A stretch of 64,000 bases of DNA from Verrucomicrobiota bacterium (GTDB taxonomy: Bacteria; Verrucomicrobiota; Verrucomicrobiia; Opitutales; Opitutaceae): assembly GCA_023432225.1 (NCBI GenBank), contig JAEYUW010000021.1, forward strand, positions 62,001 through 126,000, given 5' to 3'. A model generated the notes under the pieces. That model searched no databases. It had not been told where the DNA came from and saw only the letters and a list, made by a program, of their open reading frames with translations. The translations under genes were made by a program, and so were the position numbers. Position 1 is the first letter of the stretch; every line of letters starts with the position of its first letter. Shown one piece after another: positions 50,367-58,426 of the stretch.

Positions 50367-51125
50367 TCAGTTCGGCAGGTAGTTCCGAACGTCCGGCAGC
50401 TCCTTCACGCGGCGGCCGCTGCGGTTGCGCTCGAAGTAAGGCTCCGGCTTCGGCGCGTCCTCGTCTGCCTCGGCGTCCTCTTCGTCATCGTCGGTTTCGA
50501 TTTCGATGCCGGAGAGGTCCTCGAATTCCTCAAAGTATTGCGCAACGCGGCGCGGCGTCGGATCGAGAACGATGGCCGGATTGGCGAGGCCACCTTTTTT
50601 CACCTGGATGAAGTGCGCGGGATAGAACAGGTCCTCGTAACGACGAATGAACGCGCTGAGCCACTTGTTCGCGACGCCTTCGCGTTTGGTGAGGAACACG
50701 ACGTCGGAAAAATAGATGCACGCGTCGAACCACGCCGCGAGCGGCGCCTGCTTTTCGGCGAGCTGGCAATCGACCACGGTGAAGATGCGCGCGAGTTCGA
50801 GGTGGTGGCGGACGAGCCACGGTTTGAGCGACTCGAGCTGCGTCATCGGATCGCCGCGGGACTCGGCGATGAAGAAGATGGCGCCGGTCGCCGGCAGGTT
50901 TTCGATGTCCGGCAACTCGGTGCCGTTCCAGGACCAGCGGCGCACTTCGGTGTTGGCGCGCGCGGCGAGTTTTTCGTCAGCGGCGTCGGCCGATTCGCTC
51001 GCGGCCAGCAACACGAGGGCCGGGTCGTTGGGCGCGAGGCCGTTTTCGATCAAATCGAATACGATACCGCGACGACCGGAACCGGGAGTGCCGAGGATGA
51101 AGTAGAAGGCGGCGGAGGAGCTCAT
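50367..51125 (-). CDS. CobW-like P-loop protein with altered Walker A
   Basis: A 252-residue protein with N-terminal FYFILGTPGSGRRGIVFDL in the P-loop position; the usual GKT/GKS is replaced by GRRG. ARIFTVVDCQ and YFSDVVFLTKREGV resemble the 'vvD' and 'ADrivLTKtD' segments of COG0523/CobW metal-chaperone GTPases. The C-terminus has a run of acidic residues (ETDDDEEDAEADEDA) and a basic end. It lies 38 bases after aroC on the same strand. Loss of the Walker lysine suggests weak or no GTP hydrolysis (inference). Confidence 0.6.
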   Translation of the reverse strand: MSSSAAFYFILGTPGSGRRGIVFDLIENGLAPNDPALVLLAASESADAADEKLAARANTEVRRWSWNGTELPDIENLPATGAIFFIAESRGDPMTQLESLKPWLVRHHLELARIFTVVDCQLAEKQAPLAAWFDACIYFSDVVFLTKREGVANKWLSAFIRRYEDLFYPAHFIQVKKGGLANPAIVLDPTPRRVAQYFEEFEDLSGIEIETDDDEEDAEADEDAPKPEPYFERNRSGRRVKELPDVRNYLPN

Positions 51126-51163
51126 CGGAATCGGAACGAATGCGGGCGCACAGGCCCGACAAG

Positions 51164-52255
51164 TCAGAACTTGAAAGTCCGGTTTTGCGCCGCGTGGCGC
51201 ATCCAGTGATCGACGAGCACGAGCGCGGTCATCGCTTCGACAATCACGACAGCGCGCGGCACAACGCAAGGATCGTGGCGACCGCGCCCTTGGAGCTCGG
51301 TCGGCGCGCCGTAGACGTCGACCGTCTGCTGCGACTGCATGATCGTGGCCGTGGGTTTGAACGCGACGCGGAAGACGAGTTCCTCGCCATTGCTGATGCC
51401 ACCCTGCACGCCGCCGGACTTGTTCGTGGCGGTGCGAACTTTGCCGCGTTTCGCAACGAAGGTATCGTTGTGCTGCGAGCCTTTGAGGAGCGTGCCGGTG
51501 AAACCGCTGCCGATCTCGAAGCCTTTCGTCGCAGGGAGCGAAAGCATGGCTTTCGCGAGATCGGCTTCAAGGCGGTCGAAGACAGGTTCGCCGAGGCCGA
51601 CGGGGACGTTGCGCACGCGACACTCGATGATGCCGCCGACGGAGTCGCCTTCGGAACGCGCCTGCTTGATGGTCGCGATCATTTTCTCGGCGGTCGGACC
51701 GTGCGGGCAGCGCACGGCGTTGGCCTCGATCTCGGCGAGTGTCGGAAAGTGATCGAGCGACGGCGCGGCGATGTGGTGGATGTGCGTGACGTAGGCGCGG
51801 ATCTCGACCTTGCCAGCGAGCGCGAGGATTTTGCGCGCCACGGCGCCGGCGGCGACGCGCCCGATGGTCTCGCGCGCGGAGGAGCGCCCGCCGCCGCGAT
51901 GGTCGCGCAGGCCGAACTTGGTTTGATAAGTGAAGTCAGCGTGCGAAGGGCGGAATTTGCCCTTCATCTCGTCGTAGGCAGAGGAGCGCGCGTCGGCGTT
52001 GCGCACGAGCATCGCGAGCGGCTGGCCGGTAGTGCGGCCTTCAAAAAGGCCGGAGAGGAACTCGAGTTGGTCCGCTTCCTTGCGCGGCGTGGTGATGTCG
52101 CTCTGGCCAGGGCGGCGGCGGTCGAGGTCGGCCTGCACGTCGGCCTCGGTGAGCGGCAGGCGCGGCGGGCACCCATCGATCACGACGCCGATGGACGGGC
52201 CATGGCTCTCGCCCCACGTGGAGATGGTAAAGAGTTTGCCGAACGAGTTGGGCAC
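51164..52255 (-). CDS. aroC: chorismate synthase
   Basis: A 363-residue FMN-dependent enzyme converting EPSP to chorismate, the last shikimate step. NSFGKLFTISTWGESHGPSI, GLRDHRGGGRSSARET, VRCPHGPTAEKM, KGFEIGSGF and KSGGVQGGISNGE are all family signatures. The start is GTG 52255: it gives the family N-terminus (VPNSFGKLF), and no in-frame ATG lies near. Divergent from the FMN reductase gene (59 bases). Confidence 0.96.
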   Translation of the reverse strand: MPNSFGKLFTISTWGESHGPSIGVVIDGCPPRLPLTEADVQADLDRRRPGQSDITTPRKEADQLEFLSGLFEGRTTGQPLAMLVRNADARSSAYDEMKGKFRPSHADFTYQTKFGLRDHRGGGRSSARETIGRVAAGAVARKILALAGKVEIRAYVTHIHHIAAPSLDHFPTLAEIEANAVRCPHGPTAEKMIATIKQARSEGDSVGGIIECRVRNVPVGLGEPVFDRLEADLAKAMLSLPATKGFEIGSGFTGTLLKGSQHNDTFVAKRGKVRTATNKSGGVQGGISNGEELVFRVAFKPTATIMQSQQTVDVYGAPTELQGRGRHDPCVVPRAVVIVEAMTALVLVDHWMRHAAQNRTFKF

Positions 52256-52314
52256 ACGGAGAGGTTGGGCGAAGGTCGCTTGCAAGCAAGCCCCACGTGG
52301 GCATCGTGCGCCGC

Positions 52315-52923
52315 ATGAGATTCTTCGTGTTGAGCGGCAGCCATCGCGTGGAGGCGCAGTCGTTGAAAGTCGCAAAGTATGTCGTCGCCGCGTTGCCGCA
52401 GGAGGTCGCGGACGCGGAGGTGTTTCTCTACAGCCTCAGCGGCAATCCGCTGCCGCTGTGGGACGAGGCGAGCGGTGGCGCGCCGGATGATTTATGGGAC
52501 CCGATCTCGCGCGAGCTGAAGGCCGCTGACGCGCTCGTGGTGGTGACGCCGGAGTGGAACGGCATGGTGACACCCGGCGTGAAAAATTTCCTGATGAACT
52601 GCTCGGCGGACGAGATCGGTCATAAGCCCGGCCTGATCGTCACCGTCTCGGCGGGACGCGGCGGCAGTTATCCGGTGTCGGAACTGCGCATGAGCGGCAC
52701 AAAGAACAATCGCCTGGCGTGGATTCCGGAGCACGTGATCGTGCAGCACGTCGAGGGCAACTTGAACGCGGCTGACGGCGCGGCCGAAATCGCGAAGGAG
52801 GATGCGACAATCCGCGCGCGGCTGCGGTATGCGTTGCGCTTGCTCGGCGCCTACGGCACGGCCTTGAGCGGCGTGCGCGCGAGCGGCGTGGTGGACCACA
52901 AAACGTTTCGCAGCGGGATGTGA
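52315..52923 (+). CDS. NADPH-dependent FMN reductase-like flavoprotein
   Basis: A 202-residue flavodoxin-fold protein. LSGSHRVEAQSLKVAKYV is the phosphate-binding loop (GS-R--S), and TPEWNGMVTPGVKNFLMN matches the P-E-Y-N-G flavin loop of NADPH-dependent FMN/quinone reductases, with Trp for Tyr. It may supply reduced FMN, which chorismate synthase encoded across the divergent gap needs (inference); a general quinone reductase role is equally possible. Confidence 0.82.
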   Translation: MRFFVLSGSHRVEAQSLKVAKYVVAALPQEVADAEVFLYSLSGNPLPLWDEASGGAPDDLWDPISRELKAADALVVVTPEWNGMVTPGVKNFLMNCSADEIGHKPGLIVTVSAGRGGSYPVSELRMSGTKNNRLAWIPEHVIVQHVEGNLNAADGAAEIAKEDATIRARLRYALRLLGAYGTALSGVRASGVVDHKTFRSGM

Positions 52924-52933
52924 GCGAACGCTA

Positions 52934-53009
52934 TGGCGCCCCCGCCCGGACTTGAACCGGGATGCGCGGTTTAGGAAACCGCTGCTCTATCCAGTTGAGC
53001 TACGGGGAC
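52934..53009 (-). tRNA. tRNA-Arg (anticodon CCT)
   Basis: The minus strand gives acceptor GTCCCCG/CGGGGGC, D-arm AGCTCAACTGGATAGAGCA, anticodon stem GCGGT/ACCGC with loop TTCCTAA (anticodon CCT), T-arm CCCGGTTCAAGTCCGGG and encoded CCA. It reads AGG. Confidence 0.96.
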
Positions 53010-53116
53010 TAATCGTCGGGGAGAGAAGGCGCCGCCGCGCGCGTCCGCAAAGCTAAAAAATGCCCGTTGACAGAGCGTGCCCCGGCAGCAACATCTCGTC
53101 CCCTTTTCCAATCTTC

Positions 53117-53308
53117 ATGAGCACCGAACAGAAGCAACAGAGCCTCAAGCCGGAAGAGATTCCGATGACCCAGCCGCAGTTGATGTCCCGCTACATCACG
53201 GACACGGGCAAGATTCTCCCCCGCAAGTATACCGGCATGTCGGCCAAGCAGCAGCGTGAGGTGACGCGCAAAATCAAGCGCGCGCGCCAGATGCTGGTGA
53301 TGCAGTAA
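53117..53308 (+). CDS. rpsR: 30S ribosomal protein S18
   Basis: A short, 63-residue S18. The core SRYITDTGKILPRKYTGMSA followed by KQQREVTRKIKRARQMLVM matches the S18 consensus of a GKILPR loop and a basic helix. It stands alone: the usual neighbours rpsF, ssb and rplI are absent. Start ATG 53117; the N-terminus is polar (MSTEQKQQSLKPEEI). A strong terminator follows 27 bases after the stop. Confidence 0.95.
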   Translation: MSTEQKQQSLKPEEIPMTQPQLMSRYITDTGKILPRKYTGMSAKQQREVTRKIKRARQMLVMQ

Positions 53309-53335
53309 GCCGGAGCTCGTCCTCCTTTCGCATTG

Positions 53336-53367
53336 AGCCGGAGCAAACGCTCCGGCTTTTTGTTTTT
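53336..53367 (+). terminator. rho-independent terminator after rpsR
   Basis: AGCCGGAGC, loop AAAC and GCTCCGGCT are followed by TTTTGTTTTT. This nine-pair G+C-rich stem with a T-run is a textbook intrinsic terminator. It ends just before the tsaC start, so tsaC needs its own promoter or read-through. Confidence 0.92.
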
Positions 53368-53371
53368 CTGC

Positions 53372-54367
53372 ATGAAGACTCGCGTGCACGCGCCCACTCC
53401 GGCTGCGCTCCGTCGCTTAGCGGCGGCGTTGCGCCGGGGCGAACTGGTCGCGATCCCGACCGAAACTGTTTACGGCTTGGCCGCCAACGCGCTCGATGCG
53501 CGGGCGTGCCGCCGGATTTTCACGGCAAAACGCAGGCCGGCCAACGATCCACTGATCGTGCACGTGACCGATCTACGGGCGGCGGAGAATGTGGCGGAGT
53601 TCAATAACACGGCGCGTGTTCTCGCACGTGCTTTCTGGCCCGGGCCGCTGACGCTCGTGTTGCCGAAGCGCTCGTGCGTGCCGCCGATCGTCACGTCGGG
53701 GCAGGAAACTGTGGCCGTGCGCGCACCGGCGCATCCGCTGGCGCGAAAACTCTTGGCGCTCGCGCGCGTGCCGCTGGCGGCGCCGAGCGCGAATCCGTTT
53801 GGTTACGTGAGTCCGACCACGGCGGCGCACGTGCTGGACGGACTCGGCGGCCGTGTTCCGCATGTGCTCGACGGTGGCGCGTGCGACGTGGGCGTGGAGT
53901 CGACGATCGTAGACGTGAGCGATCCCTCGCGGCTCGTGGTGCTGCGCCCCGGTGCGATCACGGCGCGCGATTTGCGGCCGGCGCTCCGTCGAGCGGGGCT
54001 AAAGGTGTCGATTGGTAAACGGGAGAGAGAGAAGACTCTCGCGCCCGGCTTGCTCGACCAGCACTACAGTCCACACACGCCGCTGACACTCGTCGCGCGC
54101 GCCCCTCGCATCGCCGATGCAAACACGGGCATGATCTACTGGATGCGCCCGCGTGAGGTCGCGCCGGGGCGAAACATTTTTGCGCTGACGAGAAATGGCC
54201 ACGCGGAAGACGCGGCACGCGCCCTGTATGCCGTGCTACGGATGGCCGATGCGGGCGGATTCGCCGCGCTCATCTGCGAAAAAGCACCGGCGCGAGCCGG
54301 TGCTTTGGGAGAAGCGATCAACGATCGGTTGCGGCGCGCCGCGGGCAAGCGGCGCGCGACACATTAA
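53372..54367 (+). CDS. tsaC: L-threonylcarbamoyladenylate synthase (Sua5/YrdC type)
   Basis: A 331-residue enzyme making threonylcarbamoyl-AMP for the t6A37 modification of ANN-decoding tRNAs. The YrdC domain has IPTETVYGLAANA, RRPANDPLIVHV, FWPGPLTLVL, VAVRAPAHP and APSANPFGYVSPTTA. A C-terminal Sua5 domain (~215-331) with APGLLDQHYSPHTPL makes it the long form. Start ATG 53372. Its stop overlaps the convergent Wzc-like gene by four bases. Confidence 0.95.
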   Translation: MKTRVHAPTPAALRRLAAALRRGELVAIPTETVYGLAANALDARACRRIFTAKRRPANDPLIVHVTDLRAAENVAEFNNTARVLARAFWPGPLTLVLPKRSCVPPIVTSGQETVAVRAPAHPLARKLLALARVPLAAPSANPFGYVSPTTAAHVLDGLGGRVPHVLDGGACDVGVESTIVDVSDPSRLVVLRPGAITARDLRPALRRAGLKVSIGKREREKTLAPGLLDQHYSPHTPLTLVARAPRIADANTGMIYWMRPREVAPGRNIFALTRNGHAEDAARALYAVLRMADAGGFAALICEKAPARAGALGEAINDRLRRAAGKRRATH

Positions 54368-56586
54368 CGCGGGGCGGCTTCGCCCTTTTCGCGCTTCGCC
54401 ATCGTGATGTAGTAGTCCTTGTAGGACTTGTCGTAGTATTGCGCGTAGTAGTAGCCGGAGACGGTCAGATTCAGGCCGTTCAGCACGGCACCGAAGCAGG
54501 GAACGTTGACCTCCAACAGACGACGAGCGGCAAACTGCGCGGCTTTGCGGCGCACGCGGTTGAAGTAGATCGTGAACATCGAGCCGTCGACCAGCGGGAG
54601 AATGATCAGCGCGTCGCTTACCGCGGCGAGCGGTGGCGTGTCGAAGAACACGCGGTCGTATTTCTTCCGCAGCTCCGAGATCATCACCTCGAAGCCCTTG
54701 CTGTTGAGAATCTGCGTCGGGTTCTTCGCGCGGCCACCGGCAGGGATGATGTCGAGGCCAGGATGCAGGTTTTTGACCGTGACGTCGTCGAGCGACGACG
54801 TGCCCGCGCACACGTCGATCACGCCTTTGAGATTCTCGATGCGGAATGATTTGTGGACATTCGGCTTGCGGAGGTCGCAGTCCACGATGCACACGCGCTC
54901 GCCGTGGGCGGCGAACGTCAGCGCAAGATTCGTCGAGACGAACGATTTGCCTTCGCCCGGAATCGTCGAGGTCGTGAGGATGCACTGCGCGTTTTTGCTT
55001 TCGTCCTTAAGGCGGAGCGAGGAGTGGAGCGCGAGGAAGGCTTCGGAGACCTGCTTGTCCTGATTGTTGACGACGATCTGCGCCTTGTCGGGCTGTTCCA
55101 TGCGCTTGATCTCAGGAATGATGCCGACGAGCGGGAGCCCGATGACGCCCTCGATGTCGAAGGAGGACTTTACGCGGTCGTCGATGTAGGCGACGAAGAA
55201 CGCGAAGGCCGTGCCGAGCGTGAGTCCGCCAAGGAAGCCGAGCGCCAGATTAAGCGGGATGTTCGGCGAATAGTGCTTCAGGGCCGGCGACGCGCGATCC
55301 ACGATGCGAGCATTCTGGGTTTCGATGGTGCTGCTCATCGAGGTTTCCTTCATGCGCGCGAGCGTGTTGCCGAGCAGCTGTTCGCTGATGCGGAGGTCAC
55401 GCTCGAGATTGGAGTATTCGACCGCAGCGCGGTCGAGATCGAGCGATTCGGATTCTTGTTTGGCGAGTGACGCGCGAGCCTGTTCGTCACTGCGCAGCGC
55501 CGTCTGATAGTCCGCCTCGGTCATGGCTACGGAGGTCACCAACGCCCGATTCAACTCGGCTTCCGTCTGGTTCAGCGAATTCATCGCTTCGATCATCTTC
55601 GGGTGCTTGTCGCGATAACGTTCGCGAAGCTGCGCGATGACGATCTTCTGCGCTGCGACCTGCTGCACTAGCTGGGAAATCAGCGGCTGGCTGGACACGA
55701 AAGGCAAATCCAGCAACCCCGTGAGCGGCTCACGGCGCTCTTGCACCTGTTTCCAGCGGACTTCCGCTTCCTTGCGACGTGCGTCGGTCTGGGTGACGTA
55801 GTTGTTCAGCGCCTTCAGCTTTTCAGTGACGATGTCTTTGCGCTGATCGAGCGAAACGAGATTGTTCTTCTCGCGGTAGCCTTGGAGAGACATCGCGAGC
55901 TCCTCGACCTTCTTCTTTTGCTGATCCGCACGGATCTTCAACTCGTCGACCGCCTTCATCGATTCCTCGATACGGAGACGCGAGTTGTGCGCGATGAACT
56001 CGTCTAGGAACAGGTTCGCGACCTTCGCCGCCATGAAGCGGTCGGGGTGGGTGTATTGCACCTGAATGATCAAGCTCAGACGGACCGGAACGATCTTGCG
56101 GTTCAGCAAAATAATACCCGCCGGCGTGATTGGTTCGTCCGAGCCGCCTTTTTGATAAGGTGCCAAAAACTGCCGGAGATCATCACCTGAGAGGCGATCG
56201 GCCACTGCTTGGACGATGGAGAGACTCTCGAGGACTTTCACCTGGGTGTTTAAGTCTTCAGCAGAGCGAATTTCGTTATCCACCACGCCCTGAACCTGCA
56301 TGACCACCGGGTCGCGGCGGAACACCTGAACGCTGGCGGAGGAGAGATAAAGACGTGTCCGGGTGAACGTGTAGACACCCACCGAACTGAGAACCAACAA
56401 GAAGACGACAACGATATACCACACGCGCTCCCGCAGGATCAGCATGTAGTCTTGGAAGCCGCGCTGGACGGTGGTCTCGGAACCACCGCCGTAGCCGCCG
56501 TAACCGCCACCATAGTTGTTACCGTAGTAGGTATAGGGATATGCGCCAGAGCCTGAGCCCTTGTCGAATTTGGTGCCTTGTTCCAT
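54364..56586 (-). CDS. exopolysaccharide co-polymerase/tyrosine autokinase (Wzc type)
   Basis: A 740-residue fused chain-length regulator and BY-kinase. A Tyr/Gly-rich N-terminus (YPYTYYGNNYGGGYGGYGGG) precedes TM1 (VWYIVVVFLLVLSSVGVYTF), a Wzz-type domain with long coiled coils (~195-420) and TM2 (LALGFLGGLTLGTAFAFFVA). The kinase (~510-735) has Walker A TSTIPGEGKSF, Walker A' VDCDLRKPN and Walker B VFFDTPPL. The C-terminus ends in a tyrosine cluster (GYYYAQYYDKSYKDYY), the likely autophosphorylation sites. It controls polymerisation and export with the preceding export gene, four bases away. Confidence 0.94.
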   Translation of the reverse strand: MEQGTKFDKGSGSGAYPYTYYGNNYGGGYGGYGGGSETTVQRGFQDYMLILRERVWYIVVVFLLVLSSVGVYTFTRTRLYLSSASVQVFRRDPVVMQVQGVVDNEIRSAEDLNTQVKVLESLSIVQAVADRLSGDDLRQFLAPYQKGGSDEPITPAGIILLNRKIVPVRLSLIIQVQYTHPDRFMAAKVANLFLDEFIAHNSRLRIEESMKAVDELKIRADQQKKKVEELAMSLQGYREKNNLVSLDQRKDIVTEKLKALNNYVTQTDARRKEAEVRWKQVQERREPLTGLLDLPFVSSQPLISQLVQQVAAQKIVIAQLRERYRDKHPKMIEAMNSLNQTEAELNRALVTSVAMTEADYQTALRSDEQARASLAKQESESLDLDRAAVEYSNLERDLRISEQLLGNTLARMKETSMSSTIETQNARIVDRASPALKHYSPNIPLNLALGFLGGLTLGTAFAFFVAYIDDRVKSSFDIEGVIGLPLVGIIPEIKRMEQPDKAQIVVNNQDKQVSEAFLALHSSLRLKDESKNAQCILTTSTIPGEGKSFVSTNLALTFAAHGERVCIVDCDLRKPNVHKSFRIENLKGVIDVCAGTSSLDDVTVKNLHPGLDIIPAGGRAKNPTQILNSKGFEVMISELRKKYDRVFFDTPPLAAVSDALIILPLVDGSMFTIYFNRVRRKAAQFAARRLLEVNVPCFGAVLNGLNLTVSGYYYAQYYDKSYKDYYITMAKREKGEAAPR

Positions 56587-56590
56587 GGGC

Positions 56591-57184
56591 TTAGAGAATG
56601 CGTTCCGGCACGAAGAGGACGTCGCCCTTGATGAGCGGCCATTTCTCCGTCGAACTCCCCTTCATTAGATCGTCGAGATTGATGGTGAAAATTTCGGTCT
56701 TGTCGCCAGTCTGGCGCGTGAGCCGAACCTTGCGAATGTCCGCGATGCGCGATTGGCCTCCGGCCTTCGCGATCGCCTCCATGATCGTCATCTGCTGTTC
56801 GGGCGTGAACGCGATGGCACCAGGCTGATTGACCGCGCCGAGCACTTGGACCGTGCGCGGCGTGTATTCGAGCACGGTAATGGTGATCTGCGGATTCTTG
56901 AGGAACTCGGCGTCGTAACGCGCCCGCACCAACTCCTCCGCCTGACGCACCGACTTGCCCGTGAGATCAACCGATCCGATCAGAGGTAAATTGATCGCCC
57001 ATTCCTGACTGATACGAACTTGCCGCTCTAAATCAGGCTCCTGAAAAACGACGACGCGCAGCAGATCGAGAGGCTGCAGGGTGTAATCAACCGCTGTCGA
57101 TTCGGGCGATTTGGCCGGCGACGCCACCTCGCTGGCGTATGCGGCCACCGACAGAGTCAGAAGCATCAGAAGAAGATGTCTCAT
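56591..57184 (-). CDS. polysaccharide export protein (Wza-like, short)
   Basis: A 197-residue periplasmic/outer-membrane export protein. The signal peptide is MRHLLLMLLTLSVAAYA; no lipobox cysteine is seen. A Poly_export domain (YTLQPLDLLRVVVFQEPDLE, ~34-110) and one SLBB domain (VQVLGAVNQPGAIAF, ~112-190) follow. It is much shorter than Wza (~380) and lacks the C-terminal membrane-spanning helix, so another protein, perhaps the barrel encoded upstream, may form the pore (inference). Confidence 0.92.
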   Translation of the reverse strand: MRHLLLMLLTLSVAAYASEVASPAKSPESTAVDYTLQPLDLLRVVVFQEPDLERQVRISQEWAINLPLIGSVDLTGKSVRQAEELVRARYDAEFLKNPQITITVLEYTPRTVQVLGAVNQPGAIAFTPEQQMTIMEAIAKAGGQSRIADIRKVRLTRQTGDKTEIFTINLDDLMKGSSTEKWPLIKGDVLFVPERIL

Positions 57185-57230
57185 GGGAAAAAAGAGAAAC
57201 GGAAGAAGATCGTAACCGATCTTCTTCCGT
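57183..57230 (-). terminator. intrinsic terminator or attenuator before the export gene
   Basis: A perfect 14-base stem (57199-57212 with 57217-57230; ACGGAAGAAGATCG on one arm), a four-base loop and, on the minus strand, TTTCTCTTTTTTCCC. The T-tract ends two bases before the export gene's ATG at 57184, so the structure separates the barrel gene from the export and kinase genes and could also block ribosome entry. Confidence 0.8.
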
Positions 57231-57253
57231 CGAGATTAATCCTCAAATGATTT

Positions 57254-58378
57254 TCAGTAACGGAGGTTCGCTCCGATGCTGAACACGTTATTCGTGAATT
57301 CGTAACTGGCGCTGTCCGAGCTGTTCTTACGGAGCGTGTAGGACGCCGTGAAGTTAGCGTTCGTATTCAGGATGTAAGCGACACCCACGCCGCCTTGGAA
57401 AAAGTCGTCCGAGTGGCTCGGAAACTCCAGCGAGCGAAAGGCCACGTTTGCATTCCAGCTCCATTGCTCGTCGATCCGATTGTTCGCCCCGACGTTAACC
57501 ATGAAAGATTTCGTCGGTTCACCAAGCGCCGAAGAACCAAAGTCGTTCGAGATGCTGACCGAATACGAGGTTTTGGGAGAGTAGGCGAAGTTGAAACTGG
57601 AATCGACGCCGAAGTCTGAATCATCACCCCCAACATCGAACTTACGAAGACCGTAGCCCACCCGGAGCTGACCCGTCAGCTTGGGGGTGAATTCGCCACG
57701 AGCACCGACATTGAAAAAATGGTCGTTACTATCAATGGCTGAACCCGAAAGGTCAGTCGAACGATAGCGATAGCCAACGCTCCACTGGAGCTTCGGCGAG
57801 TATTCGAAATAAGCATCAACCGGAATCGTCCAGATGTTGCTGTCGCGATAAGCAGCGCCACCGGAATAATCACTTTTGTCGAATCGCACTCCCACACCCA
57901 TTGCGGTTTTCTCGGTCGCACCGAACTCAGTGAGAGCGCGAGCGCTCGTCACCTTGCGCTCGACAATGTCGCCGGGGGCCGAGGTGTCGTTCTGAGCAAG
58001 TTCCGCGTAGGACGCTCCGATATCCATCTTCGACTTGCCGTTATTGTAGAGCGAATTGAAACCGAGATTCGCCAGCGAGGTGTTCTGCTGATCGTTGTCC
58101 GAATAGCGCAGGATGTCCTCGCGGAAGTAGAGGTTGCCGGACGTCGCAGCATTCCGCCCAAACTGCAGGTCGAGACCCGGGGACAGCGTCAGGATCGTGT
58201 CACTCACTTCAGGCCGGGCGGTCGTGCCCGGGCGCAGGTAAATGTTGTCATCTCCGCTGACCATAACGGCGCCAGTGAGAAACAACTCAGCATTATCGCC
58301 GAGAGCGACAAAAGGGGCCGCCGAGAGTGAAGATGCGCCAAGCGCGAGCAGGGCGAGCAAACGTCCGTGTGTTTTCAT
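57254..58378 (-). CDS. exopolysaccharide-associated outer-membrane beta-barrel protein
   Basis: A 374-residue outer-membrane barrel protein with signal peptide MKTHGRLLALLALGASSLSAAP. About sixteen amphipathic strands follow, such as MDIGASYAELAQND and FNFAYSPKTSYSVSISNDFG, with the C-terminal FTNNVFSIGANLRY. The pattern resembles the barrels linked to exopolysaccharide loci (VpsM-like/OMP_b-brl_2). It is first in the gene order barrel-export-kinase; a terminator lies after it. It may provide the outer-membrane exit for the polymer (inference). Confidence 0.8.
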   Translation of the reverse strand: MKTHGRLLALLALGASSLSAAPFVALGDNAELFLTGAVMVSGDDNIYLRPGTTARPEVSDTILTLSPGLDLQFGRNAATSGNLYFREDILRYSDNDQQNTSLANLGFNSLYNNGKSKMDIGASYAELAQNDTSAPGDIVERKVTSARALTEFGATEKTAMGVGVRFDKSDYSGGAAYRDSNIWTIPVDAYFEYSPKLQWSVGYRYRSTDLSGSAIDSNDHFFNVGARGEFTPKLTGQLRVGYGLRKFDVGGDDSDFGVDSSFNFAYSPKTSYSVSISNDFGSSALGEPTKSFMVNVGANNRIDEQWSWNANVAFRSLEFPSHSDDFFQGGVGVAYILNTNANFTASYTLRKNSSDSASYEFTNNVFSIGANLRY

Positions 58379-58426
58379 AACTGATTAAGGTGTGTCTAGG
58401 TCAGCGAGCTACGTCGGATCAGCAAG

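Noticed and set aside
47602..53009. tRNA-associated genomic island
   Set aside because: There is no integrase, no attachment-site duplication of either tRNA 3' end that I can see, and the genes between the two tRNAs are ordinary housekeeping genes.
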